From Anaerolineales bacterium (GTDB lineage: Bacteria > Chloroflexota > Anaerolineae > Anaerolineales > Villigracilaceae): 64,000 nt of DNA. Below the pieces are notes generated by a model. It saw only the letters and a program-made list of their open reading frames with translations. It was not told where the DNA came from and did not search any database. Below are positions 16,985 through 25,501 of the stretch, in pieces; the stretch's first letter is position 1, and every line of letters starts with the position of its first letter. Where the stretch lies: NCBI GenBank assembly GCA_030583925.1, contig CP129482.1, positions 2,914,001 to 2,978,000 on the forward strand. Reading direction: 5' to 3'. The position numbers were made by a program, and so were the translations under genes.

Positions 16985-19900
16985 TTACTTATCTGCTTCT
17001 ACTTTCACCAGCACGGCACGGACAACTACGCGCTTACGATAGGTGTTTGTCTTCTCGTCGTATTCTTTACAGGTGATGAACGTGAGCCACGAATATTCTT
17101 CGTGTTTGAACACGGTCGAATCGGTTGGGCTGACCACTTTGTTCGTGCGAATCTCGTACGTGTATTTCTGTCCGTTCGCGTGGACGATGATCGTATCGCC
17201 ATATTTCAACTTGCTCAGATTGACGAACGGACCCGGTAAGCCATTGGAAAGATACACGTGGCCCGTGATCACGCTGTTACCATCCCACGTGGGGAAGGCG
17301 CTTCCTTCTAACCATCCGGCTTGCTTGCCCAGCCAAGCGACGTTCCATTCCCCATTTCGGTACGGCACGCCAACGATGGAGGACTTTACTCCAAGCGACG
17401 GAATTTCGAACCAGATATTTCCGGCAAGCAAGTTGTAGGATTCGAGCGGCACACTACTCAGGTCGGTCCGCACGTTGGGGGCAAAGCCAGTGTTCGGGAT
17501 ATTGGCAGCGCGCAGGTCGTTGGTTCCGCCGCCCGGTGCGCCAAGCGTCAACGTGGAACTTGTGCCATACACGTCAATTGGACTGCCGGGATCGTAATCT
17601 CGTTCGGTGGAGAAGACATTTGAATTTTGCTGTCCTGGCGGGTTACCTGGAGGACTCGGCGGCACGCCCGGCAGACTCGTCCATGCCACGTTCGCGACAT
17701 TGGTCGCCGGCAGAGATAGCACGGTCACATCGAAGGTGATCTGGGCGTTTCCTCCACTCAACTGGAAGTTGCTCCACGTACCGGAGATCGTTCGCGTACC
17801 TACATTATACAGACATGTGCCAACGTCCGCCGGTTGCGCGCCCGCATTGCAATTCAACGTTCCGGGGACAAAGTCCAACGTAGCGGGAAGCGCGTCGGTA
17901 ATCACAAGGTCGTACGCATCCGTCTGGCTGGCGGCTGTGTGTTGAATGGTTAGCGCGAGCGTGATCACCGAACCTATTGAGACGTTCGATGTACTGGATG
18001 TTTTTACAATGGAGACATCCGGCTCGACAACTGTGACTGTTGTTGTTCGCGGACCTAACGTGCCAGAATCAGAACTCCAGACCACGCTGTTATCAAGATC
18101 GGTCCCCGACACATTCGCCGCGCTGTCTAACACCACAGCGCGGTAATCAATCGTCAAGGCTTGAGGCGCGCCGGGGTTGGTGAGCGTGCCGAAATTAAAG
18201 GTGACGCGTCGCCCCACATCCACAGGAGTCCCGCCGCCAGCGTCATCCACGGTTGGGTTAGCGCAGATATCTGCGAATCCGAGCGAGTTGGAGGTGGTCA
18301 ATGTGCCGGAAGTGATGGCAACGCAATCCATGAAGGAGAGGCCGCGTTCCAGCGTATCCACAAGTTGGGCGTTGGTAAATGCGCCAGTTGGGATGGTCAC
18401 CGTCACCCGGTATGTCACAATTTCGCCGATCGCGACATTTGGATCAGTGGTAAATGCCTGATTGCTCGAAAGCAATGTTTTCGTGAGTCCGCCAGCGCCG
18501 GTCGTGACAAACCCAAAATCAAGCGTAGGATTATAGGTTGTGCCAGTGGCTTGTGTAACTGTATTATTCGAAGCCGCGCCTACACTGCCCGGCGTAAGAG
18601 TCACGACCGCGCTATTGACGGGTCCCGCCAAAACGCCGTCGCCGTTGTCGTTGTTATCAGTATTGGTGTCGGGGTCATCGTTGTCCGTCTGGTCTGCGGA
18701 ATCAATTGTGCTTAGATACCCGGCAGGCGGAGTGACGCGCACGATGTAATCGCCTTGCGGCAAGCCGCTGAACAAGTATGTGCCGCCCGCGCCAGTAACA
18801 ACGCCTCCCGCCGCATCGTCGGCTGTTCCGAAAACGCCGTCAGGACCAACGTTGATCTCTGTGACGCCATCCGCGGCAAACAATTGAACGGTCGCGCCCG
18901 CAAGCGGAGTATCCGTTCCCGCCGTGAAAACGCCGTCGTTATCCACATCTTCAAAGACCAGATTGCCCAGTTGCAGGCGATAGAAACCGAAGTCAACGGT
19001 CATGTTGGCTCTGCCATCCGCCGAGCCCTGTCCACCGGAGAGATCAGTCTCACCCGTTGGTTCGACCGAGAGCGGACCGATCGTCACAGCCGGGCTGATG
19101 ACCGCGCCGCTGAAGGCGCCCGCCGCTTGGAGCGTACCATTGTCGTCGTCATCCAGATCAGTATCCGGGTCAGGAGCGGCAGTCTCGCTAATATTTCCAA
19201 CTCCGTCCATCGTGGTGGCGCTAGACCAATATCCAACCAGCGCGTCGTTGGAGCCGTTGGCGGTAAAGTTATCGGCAACGATCACTACAACGTAATCACC
19301 CGCCGCTAAGCCATCAAAGCGATAGTAACCGCCGCCCGATGTGGTGTCGGTTTGAAGCACGGCTCCAGTTGGATTGCCGGCTCCGTCCGCCGCGTAGAGT
19401 TGCACGACAACGCCATCCACGCCGAGTTCTGTGCCGGCATCGCGGGTACTGTCGTTATCCGTATCGAACCAGACTCGATTGCCGAGGCTGTATGTAGAGA
19501 GGAAGCCAAAGTCCACTGTGGGATCGGTTGTAACGCCTGTCGCGTTATTTACCGTGATGTTCGCGGCGACTTCGCCGGCGTTCATGGTCAAAGTTCCGCT
19601 ACTGACCGTGCCAGCGCCCAGTCCAATACCGTTATCGTTGTTATCCGTATTGACGTCCGGGTTGGTTGTATCGGCTGGCGCGGCTGTATCCACCGTGCTG
19701 GTATAACCTGCCGGCGGGGTGACGCGAACGATGTAATCTCCCTGCGGCAAGCCGCTGAAATTGTATAAGCCTGTGCCGCCGGTCGTTACGCCGCCGGGCG
19801 CGTCATCGGCAGTTCCAAGGATCCCATCCGGACCGACGTTGATCTCCGTTGTGCCATCAGCCGCAAAGAGTTGGACGGTCGCGCCCGCAAGCGGAGTATC

Positions 19901-22900
19901 TACGCCGACATCGTAATCGCCATCTTCATTGACATCCACGAAGACAAGATCGCCGATCTCCACAAGATAGAAGCCGAAATCCACTGTGCGGTTCGAATAA
20001 TCATCCGGGGCTTCACCGGCTTGGGAGCCGGGAACCGGGTCGTCGTCGTTCGTCGGCTCACTTCCAAGCGGACCTAAGGTAACCGCGTCGCTGATCACCG
20101 CGCCGTTGAAGGCTCCGGCGGTTTGCAACGTGCCGTTATCGTCCAGATCGAGATCGTTATCCGGGTCGGGAGCGGCGGTTTCACCGATCACACCTGTGCC
20201 GTTCATGGCCGTCGCGCTGGACCAATATCCAACCAGCGCGTCGTCAGAACCGTCGTCGGTGAAGTTATCTGCAACGATCACCACGACATAATCACCGGCT
20301 GGCAGGTTATCGAAGCGATAGTATCCGCCTCCCGCCGTCGTTGCGGTTGCGAGGACCGCGCCAATCGGGTTGCCCGATCCGTCTGCCGCGTACAACTCAA
20401 CGACAACGCCGTTCACGCCAACTTCGCCAGCATCTTGAGCGCTATTGTTATTGGTGTCGAACCAAACCCGATTGCCAAGGCTATAAACTTGAGGCGTCAC
20501 TATACCGAAATCCACACGCGGTTCATCGGTTGTTCCAGTGGAATTCGAGGAAGCCGCTTCGGCGCCCGGAGTCAGTGTAACAACTTCAGTTTCGATAAAG
20601 CCGCCGGCGCCAAGAACGCCGTTTGTCGTTCCATTATCGTCGCTGTCGGTTGTATCCACGTCGGAATCGGGCGCCGGTTCGTAGGGCGTACCCGCGCCGC
20701 CTGTGCTGGAGGTCGTGCCTTCCAGTGTGCCGCCAACATTGAATTCCGCAGGGTCAATCCGCACGATGTAATCGCCAGCGGGCAAGCCCGTGAAGGAGTA
20801 GTTACCGTTGACGGCAGTCGTTGTTGTGGCAAGCAAAGTCGTTCCGTCGCCAGAATACAACTGCATGGTGACGCCGTTGATTCCGATCTCGCCGCCGTTG
20901 AGCAAACCATCGTCGTTGATATCTGCCCACACCTGATTTCCCAACGTCATCGTGTAGAAGCCGAAGTCAACAGTCATATCGGCGCGGTCATCGTTCGCAC
21001 CCTGACCGCCGGACAAATCCGCTTCGCCCGTCGGTTCGGTTGATCCCGGCCCTAAAGTGACTGCCGCGCTCCGAACGTCCCCGGCTTGAAGCGTGCCGTT
21101 ATCGTCGGTATCTGAAACAACCAAATCCGCGTCGGGCGCAGGGGATTCGGTGAGAGTCCCGTTCGGGAGGCGCGAAGTTCCACTGGACCAGTATCCAACC
21201 AAAGCGTCGTTTGATCCGTTGCTGGTAAAGTTATCTGCAGGGATGACGACCACATAATCCCCGGCGGTGAGGTTGTCAAAGCGATAATATCCGCCGCCGG
21301 CAGTTGTAGTTGTTTGAAGCGCGGGACCGGTTGGGTTGCCCGATCCATCCGCCGCGTATAGTTCAACGAGAACGCCATCCACGCCCAATTCGCCCGCATC
21401 GCGCGTGCTGTTATTGTTCGTGTCGAACCAGACGCGGTTGCCGAGGCTATAGGCGCGCACAAACCCAAAGTCCACTGTTGGGTCGGAGGTTGTGCCGTTC
21501 GCGTTGTTAACGGTGATATTCGCGGCAACCTCGGCAGGCGTCATAGTCAACGTTCCGCTGCTCACTAAACCAGACCCAAGACCAATGCCATTATCGTTGT
21601 TGTCAGTGTTCGTATCCGGATCTGTGGTATCCGCCGGGCTGGAGGTGTCCACTGTGCTGGTGAAACCAACTGGCGGCGTGACGCGTACAATGTAATCGCC
21701 GGCTGGAAGTCCGCTGAAATTGTAGGTACCCGCCGCGAGAGTGGTGACGCCACCGGCGGCATCATCTGCCGTTCCGAGAATGCCATCGGGTCCGACGTTG
21801 ATCTCAGTTACGCCATCCGAAGCGAATAACTGAACCGTGGCGCCAGCGAGAGGCAGGTCTGTGCCAACATCGTAATCGCCATCGCCATTAACATCCTCAA
21901 AAACAATGTTGCCGATATCGGTCCGATAAAAACCAAAGTCTACTGTGCGATCCGAGCGGTTGTTCGCGGATTCACCGGGTTCGGGATTGGTTGCCGGGTC
22001 GTTATCGGTGGTAGGTTCCGCCGAACCAGGTCCAAGCGTCACTGCGGCAGAGGCGACATAATCTATTGTGGTTGTGGTCAACAATGTCGTGCGGCCGTTA
22101 TCGTCGCTATCCACGCTTGTTGTATCGGGGTCGTTCGAAGTCGCGTCGGCAATCGTCCCATTCGCCGCAATCGTCGTGGAACTGCTCCAATATCCGCTAA
22201 GGGGATTTCCTGGAACCGTATCACCCACCCCAACATCGCGGAAATTGTCATCGGGAATCAACACGACATAATCGCCGGCGTTGAGATTGTCAAAGCGATA
22301 ATATCCGTTGGCATCGGTCGTGTCGAACGAGAGGAACGTATCACCCGCATCCCACACCCCTGGGGTTGCTCCGGTATCCTGATACAACTCCACGCGAACG
22401 CCGGCGATGCCGACCTCCGCCCCATCCAGCGTCGCGCTGTTGTTCGTGTCGAACCACACGCGGTTGCCGAGGCTATAGGTCGCCGTGAATCCAAAATCGA
22501 AAGTGTGGTCGTTGTCGCCCGCGTTCCCGGTTGTGACCGGAATCACCGCATTGTTTCCGCTATATGACGCGTCGGAATCGCGCTGATCCGCGTCCGCATC
22601 TGGTGTGGTGAGGAGTAATCCGGCAAGCGGCGCTTGCTGGCTTCCGCCTTGCGCATTGGGAATCCGAATTTCATAGTTGGAATTCGGATTAAGTTCGTCA
22701 ATCAAATAGATCTGGCTCGCGGTCGACGTGCCGGGACCTGAACTGAAATAATAACCGCCGTTTGCGTCGGTCACAGCAGTACCGATCAACGTGCCGCCTT
22801 GATACAACTCGACGGTGACGCCGGCAATCGGCGCTTCACCTGCATCTTGAATTCCATCGCCGTCCGAATCCAACCAAATGCGATTTCCGATCTCGATCGG

Positions 22901-25321
22901 CGCGCTGAAACAAAATCCCTCGACATCGCCAATGCCCGCCGCTTTGCCGAAACGGCTGGCATCGTCGGTTTGGGCAAATATCTCGTACGCGCGCGTACGC
23001 GTCCCGGTTGCATTACTGAACCAGGTGAGACCGCCGGAACGTATCGCAAATGGGTCAAAGACCGACGTGACAACTTCATCGGTTCCCGGAAACAGCACTA
23101 ATCCGCCCAAGGTCACTTCGTTATGAGTGCCGCCATCCAAGGCTGTCGAAGGAGAGTACATATCCTGCCAGTAATATTCACCACCGCCGGGTCCTTGCGC
23201 GGGAGCGCTCCCTGCGCCATCAGTCGTGACGCCGCCGCATGTGGCGTTATTTTCCAACGCAAATACACCGCCCACATTACAGACACGCAACATGTCACCT
23301 GCCGAAGTGCCTTCGAATGTTGTGCCAGCGGTAATCGTCACCGGAGTTGCGGCATAACCGGCGGTAAAGTCGTAAAATGTAAAGGACGTTGTGGCGGCAG
23401 ATGTTGAATAATTTACCTCGCCAGTTTGGTGACCGGCGCGATCTATAAAACCAAGAATCATATCGCCATCGGTATCGAATTCGATATCCGATAGAATCGG
23501 CTGAGGATAGATAATCTGATTACCATAGGCAAGCCCGGAGCCGCCGCAAGTTCCACACCACAAGGAAGTAAAGACATTGGACCACGGGCGCCATTCTGCA
23601 GGGTAGCCCGGTCCCGACGCGCTGACTACTCCACGCGGGTAATTGAGCGGGAATTCATACACCAACGAGAATGTTCCCGGCGCGGCTTCGCTCGTGCGAA
23701 TTATGTATGCGCGCAAGTCGTTTACATTTTGAGTGCTTTCCGCGGAACAGACAACGCCAACATAGACGAATCCCTGATAGACCTCAACCGCCCAGGGACG
23801 AACATCGCTCGCCGCGCAGGCGGTCGCGCCGGCAGGCAGAGTGATCGGCGTTGCAGTGCTGTAGGTGGCGGGCGCAACCGCCGGTATGCCGATAAAGAGG
23901 GAGTAGAGGGTCCGATCCGTTAGGTTGATCAACCATAAGGTGTCATCAGACGCGCCAATATCCATATCACCGATTGCTTGCTTGCCTACGGCATCCCACG
24001 CGGCAGAGTCGGTGTTTGGCGTGGTCGCCACCGCTGGTAAGCCACGCGCAGTGTCGTCCAACGCCCCATCGTCAACGCCCGCAAAGGTATCAATATCAAC
24101 AAAATTGCTGACACTTGAGGCGGCACCGGTAAGCGGGTCTACGACGATCGAGTAGATTCCGCCGCCTCCAAGCGGACCAAAGCCCGCGTGTCGTTTTGCC
24201 AAAGCGCCTGCAAAAACGGTATTCGTGGAACGCTGGTATGCCAACCCCCACGTTGAACCGATTTGCGCGCCGGTAGCGAGAGGTTGCGATATCGTATTAT
24301 CGGCGCGGCCATAAGCAGAATTTGGGATCGAATATAAAACTGTTGCCGCGCTTGCCGTTCCTCCTCCTAACGGATCGCCGTTGATATAACATGGCATCAC
24401 AAGGAACGGGTTGTTTTGGCAATATTCATCGGGTTTCGAGAGTCCCATATCTACACCCGCGGCAGGACTGGTGACAAATTGAACAGTTGTGCCCGAATCC
24501 CTTCCGAACGCGCCGGGGCGAAGATTGGCAGGGATTGTTGAGAATTCAATTCTCACTTGAGTCCCATCCGGAATGTTTAAAGTGTAATTTCCGAGAACGT
24601 CAGTGGTTGTAGTCGCTATGACTGCATTGGTAGAGTCGTAGGCAGTTACCGTAACGCCAGAAACCCCCGCATCACTAGAGCCACGAATCCCATTTTGGTT
24701 GTAATCAGTGAATACCGTGCCGCTAACCGTGTTCGGGTCCGCGCTGGTGATCACAAGTTGGGAGCGATTGTATATGCCGAGATTGCCCGCCAGGGTGTCA
24801 CAGATTTCCAAGGTCCAATTTCCGGCCGCATTCTCGCCTTTGAAAGCGCTAAGGAGTTCCGATGAACGTACGACACGGTCAAAAAACGGAAAACCCACCA
24901 AATCGTTGTCGTTATCATAGAGAGAACCAACGCTCGTATCGTCCAACATTACATCATAGTTATCGTAGTTATCCGGGCTTGCGATAGCGGGAGATCCAAA
25001 TCCATTTCCGGGGATTAACACCACTGTCGTTCCAGCCGGTGACGTAAGAGTCGCACGGATTTGACTGCGTACCGTATGGTTAACATTGATCCCAACATTA
25101 ATATCCGCAATAATCGCGGTAACGCCGACATTGATCGTCCGCGTTAATGGAGTTCCGCAACTGGCATCAGGAATCGCCACCCCTGCGCCCGGGATATCGT
25201 TTGCCGCTGTCGTCAGCGCGTGAACCGCCTGTACAGATCCCATGAACAGGTCGATTAGCATGACCAATAAAATCAGGGCGGCGAGGAAACGCGCCGCCAG
25301 CCTAGAGAGAGTCAACTTCAT
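16985..25321 (-). CDS. Giant SdrD-repeat surface protein with LPxTG-like motif and C-terminal sortase domain (2778 aa)
   Basis: The signal peptide or anchor covers 1-36. A proprotein-convertase P-like beta-domain is at about 50-195, then one SdrD B-like domain (200-265). A large head follows (about 295-805), with paired Cys and the blocks EYYWQDM and VEGFCFSAP. Nine SdrD B-like repeats lie at 805-2273, of two alternating kinds: one with SLGNRVWFDTNN and GYYRFDNL, the other with IGNIVFEDVNGDGDYD and GPDGILGTADDA. Both have DxNxDG-type Ca loops. DUF11-like domains cover 2275-2600. IPNTG sits at 2608-2612, followed by FAPN, then a sortase fold with His2688 (VITGHVYL), Cys2751 (LTFITC) and Arg residues near 2765. 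There is no C-terminal membrane segment. The ATG at 25321 has AAGG 8 bases upstream. It is probably a self-anchoring or filament-forming adhesin; this role is inferred. Confidence 0.88.
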   Translation of the reverse strand: MKLTLSRLAARFLAALILLVMLIDLFMGSVQAVHALTTAANDIPGAGVAIPDASCGTPLTRTINVGVTAIIADINVGINVNHTVRSQIRATLTSPAGTTVVLIPGNGFGSPAIASPDNYDNYDVMLDDTSVGSLYDNDNDLVGFPFFDRVVRSSELLSAFKGENAAGNWTLEICDTLAGNLGIYNRSQLVITSADPNTVSGTVFTDYNQNGIRGSSDAGVSGVTVTAYDSTNAVIATTTTDVLGNYTLNIPDGTQVRIEFSTIPANLRPGAFGRDSGTTVQFVTSPAAGVDMGLSKPDEYCQNNPFLVMPCYINGDPLGGGTASAATVLYSIPNSAYGRADNTISQPLATGAQIGSTWGLAYQRSTNTVFAGALAKRHAGFGPLGGGGIYSIVVDPLTGAASSVSNFVDIDTFAGVDDGALDDTARGLPAVATTPNTDSAAWDAVGKQAIGDMDIGASDDTLWLINLTDRTLYSLFIGIPAVAPATYSTATPITLPAGATACAASDVRPWAVEVYQGFVYVGVVCSAESTQNVNDLRAYIIRTSEAAPGTFSLVYEFPLNYPRGVVSASGPGYPAEWRPWSNVFTSLWCGTCGGSGLAYGNQIIYPQPILSDIEFDTDGDMILGFIDRAGHQTGEVNYSTSAATTSFTFYDFTAGYAATPVTITAGTTFEGTSAGDMLRVCNVGGVFALENNATCGGVTTDGAGSAPAQGPGGGEYYWQDMYSPSTALDGGTHNEVTLGGLVLFPGTDEVVTSVFDPFAIRSGGLTWFSNATGTRTRAYEIFAQTDDASRFGKAAGIGDVEGFCFSAPIEIGNRIWLDSDGDGIQDAGEAPIAGVTVELYQGGTLIGTAVTDANGGYYFSSGPGTSTASQIYLIDELNPNSNYEIRIPNAQGGSQQAPLAGLLLTTPDADADQRDSDASYSGNNAVIPVTTGNAGDNDHTFDFGFTATYSLGNRVWFDTNNSATLDGAEVGIAGVRVELYQDTGATPGVWDAGDTFLSFDTTDANGYYRFDNLNAGDYVVLIPDDNFRDVGVGDTVPGNPLSGYWSSSTTIAANGTIADATSNDPDTTSVDSDDNGRTTLLTTTTIDYVASAAVTLGPGSAEPTTDNDPATNPEPGESANNRSDRTVDFGFYRTDIGNIVFEDVNGDGDYDVGTDLPLAGATVQLFASDGVTEINVGPDGILGTADDAAGGVTTLAAGTYNFSGLPAGDYIVRVTPPVGFTSTVDTSSPADTTDPDTNTDNNDNGIGLGSGLVSSGTLTMTPAEVAANITVNNANGTTSDPTVDFGFVRAYSLGNRVWFDTNNNSTRDAGELGVDGVLVELYAADGSGNPTGPALQTTTTAGGGYYRFDNLTAGDYVVVIPADNFTSNGSNDALVGYWSSGTSRLPNGTLTESPAPDADLVVSDTDDNGTLQAGDVRSAAVTLGPGSTEPTGEADLSGGQGANDDRADMTVDFGFYTMTLGNQVWADINDDGLLNGGEIGINGVTMQLYSGDGTTLLATTTTAVNGNYSFTGLPAGDYIVRIDPAEFNVGGTLEGTTSSTGGAGTPYEPAPDSDVDTTDSDDNGTTNGVLGAGGFIETEVVTLTPGAEAASSNSTGTTDEPRVDFGIVTPQVYSLGNRVWFDTNNNSAQDAGEVGVNGVVVELYAADGSGNPIGAVLATATTAGGGYYRFDNLPAGDYVVVIVADNFTDDGSDDALVGYWSSATAMNGTGVIGETAAPDPDNDLDLDDNGTLQTAGAFNGAVISDAVTLGPLGSEPTNDDDPVPGSQAGEAPDDYSNRTVDFGFYLVEIGDLVFVDVNEDGDYDVGVDTPLAGATVQLFAADGTTEINVGPDGILGTADDAPGGVTTGGTGLYNFSGLPQGDYIVRVTPPAGYTSTVDTAAPADTTNPDVNTDNNDNGIGLGAGTVSSGTLTMNAGEVAANITVNNATGVTTDPTVDFGFLSTYSLGNRVWFDTDNDSTRDAGTELGVDGVVVQLYAADGAGNPTGAVLQTDTTSGGGYYRFDGLAAGDYVVVIVADNFTANGSNDALVGYWSSATTMDGVGNISETAAPDPDTDLDDDDNGTLQAAGAFSGAVISPAVTIGPLSVEPTGETDLSGGQGSADGRANMTVDFGFYRLQLGNLVFEDVDNDGVFTAGTDTPLAGATVQLFAADGVTEINVGPDGVFGTADDAAGGVVTGAGGTYLFSGLPQGDYIVRVTPPAGYLSTIDSADQTDNDDPDTNTDNNDNGDGVLAGPVNSAVVTLTPGSVGAASNNTVTQATGTTYNPTLDFGFVTTGAGGLTKTLLSSNQAFTTDPNVAIGEIVTYRVTVTIPTGAFTNAQLVDTLERGLSFMDCVAITSGTLTTSNSLGFADICANPTVDDAGGGTPVDVGRRVTFNFGTLTNPGAPQALTIDYRAVVLDSAANVSGTDLDNSVVWSSDSGTLGPRTTTVTVVEPDVSIVKTSSTSNVSIGSVITLALTIQHTAASQTDAYDLVITDALPATLDFVPGTLNCNAGAQPADVGTCLYNVGTRTISGTWSNFQLSGGNAQITFDVTVLSLPATNVANVAWTSLPGVPPSPPGNPPGQQNSNVFSTERDYDPGSPIDVYGTSSTLTLGAPGGGTNDLRAANIPNTGFAPNVRTDLSSVPLESYNLLAGNIWFEIPSLGVKSSIVGVPYRNGEWNVAWLGKQAGWLEGSAFPTWDGNSVITGHVYLSNGLPGPFVNLSKLKYGDTIIVHANGQKYTYEIRTNKVVSPTDSTVFKHEEYSWLTFITCKEYDEKTNTYRKRVVVRAVLVKVEADK
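17000..17500 (-). other. LPxTG-like motif plus sortase domain of the first giant protein
   Basis: This sub-feature marks the C-terminal module. The IPNTG codons are at 17486-17500, the catalytic His codon at 17258-17260 and the catalytic Cys codon at 17069-17071, followed by an Arg-containing strand (KRVVVRAVLV). In ordinary sortase substrates the motif is followed by a membrane helix and a basic tail. Here it is followed by the enzyme itself. Confidence 0.85.
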
Positions 25322-25453
25322 GTGGAACACCTTGAATAATCAAAATAAAATCCGACCAGCATCACGCTTGACCGCTCCCCTCTCCGGTCGAGACCAGGAA
25401 AGGCAATCTGTCTGATCAAAGCCGCCTCAGCCCATTTTGTCAATCTTAACACA

Positions 25454-25480
25454 AAACGGCTGGTTGTACACCAGCCGTTT
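25454..25480 (-). terminator. Terminator after the second giant protein gene
   Basis: AAACGGCTGGT (25454-25464) and its complement (25470-25480) form a perfect 11-bp stem with a 5-base loop. On the minus strand TTTTGTGTT follows. It isolates the two giant genes transcriptionally, so the first giant gene must have its own promoter between 25322 and 25450. Confidence 0.75.
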
Positions 25481-25501
25481 GTTATTTGAAAGGTTTTTGG
25501 G

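Noticed and set aside
20123..21043. Long plus-strand open frames opposite the giant genes
   Set aside because: They arise from the repetitive, Asp/Gly/Thr-rich codons of the SdrD repeats. They have no ribosome sites and show the same repeated patterns in mirror form.
18490..22906. Regularly spaced DNA repeats suggestive of a CRISPR array
   Set aside because: The repeats are coding, about 200-250 bases or longer, and vary in the manner of protein-domain repeats. No short constant repeats with unique spacers and no cas genes.
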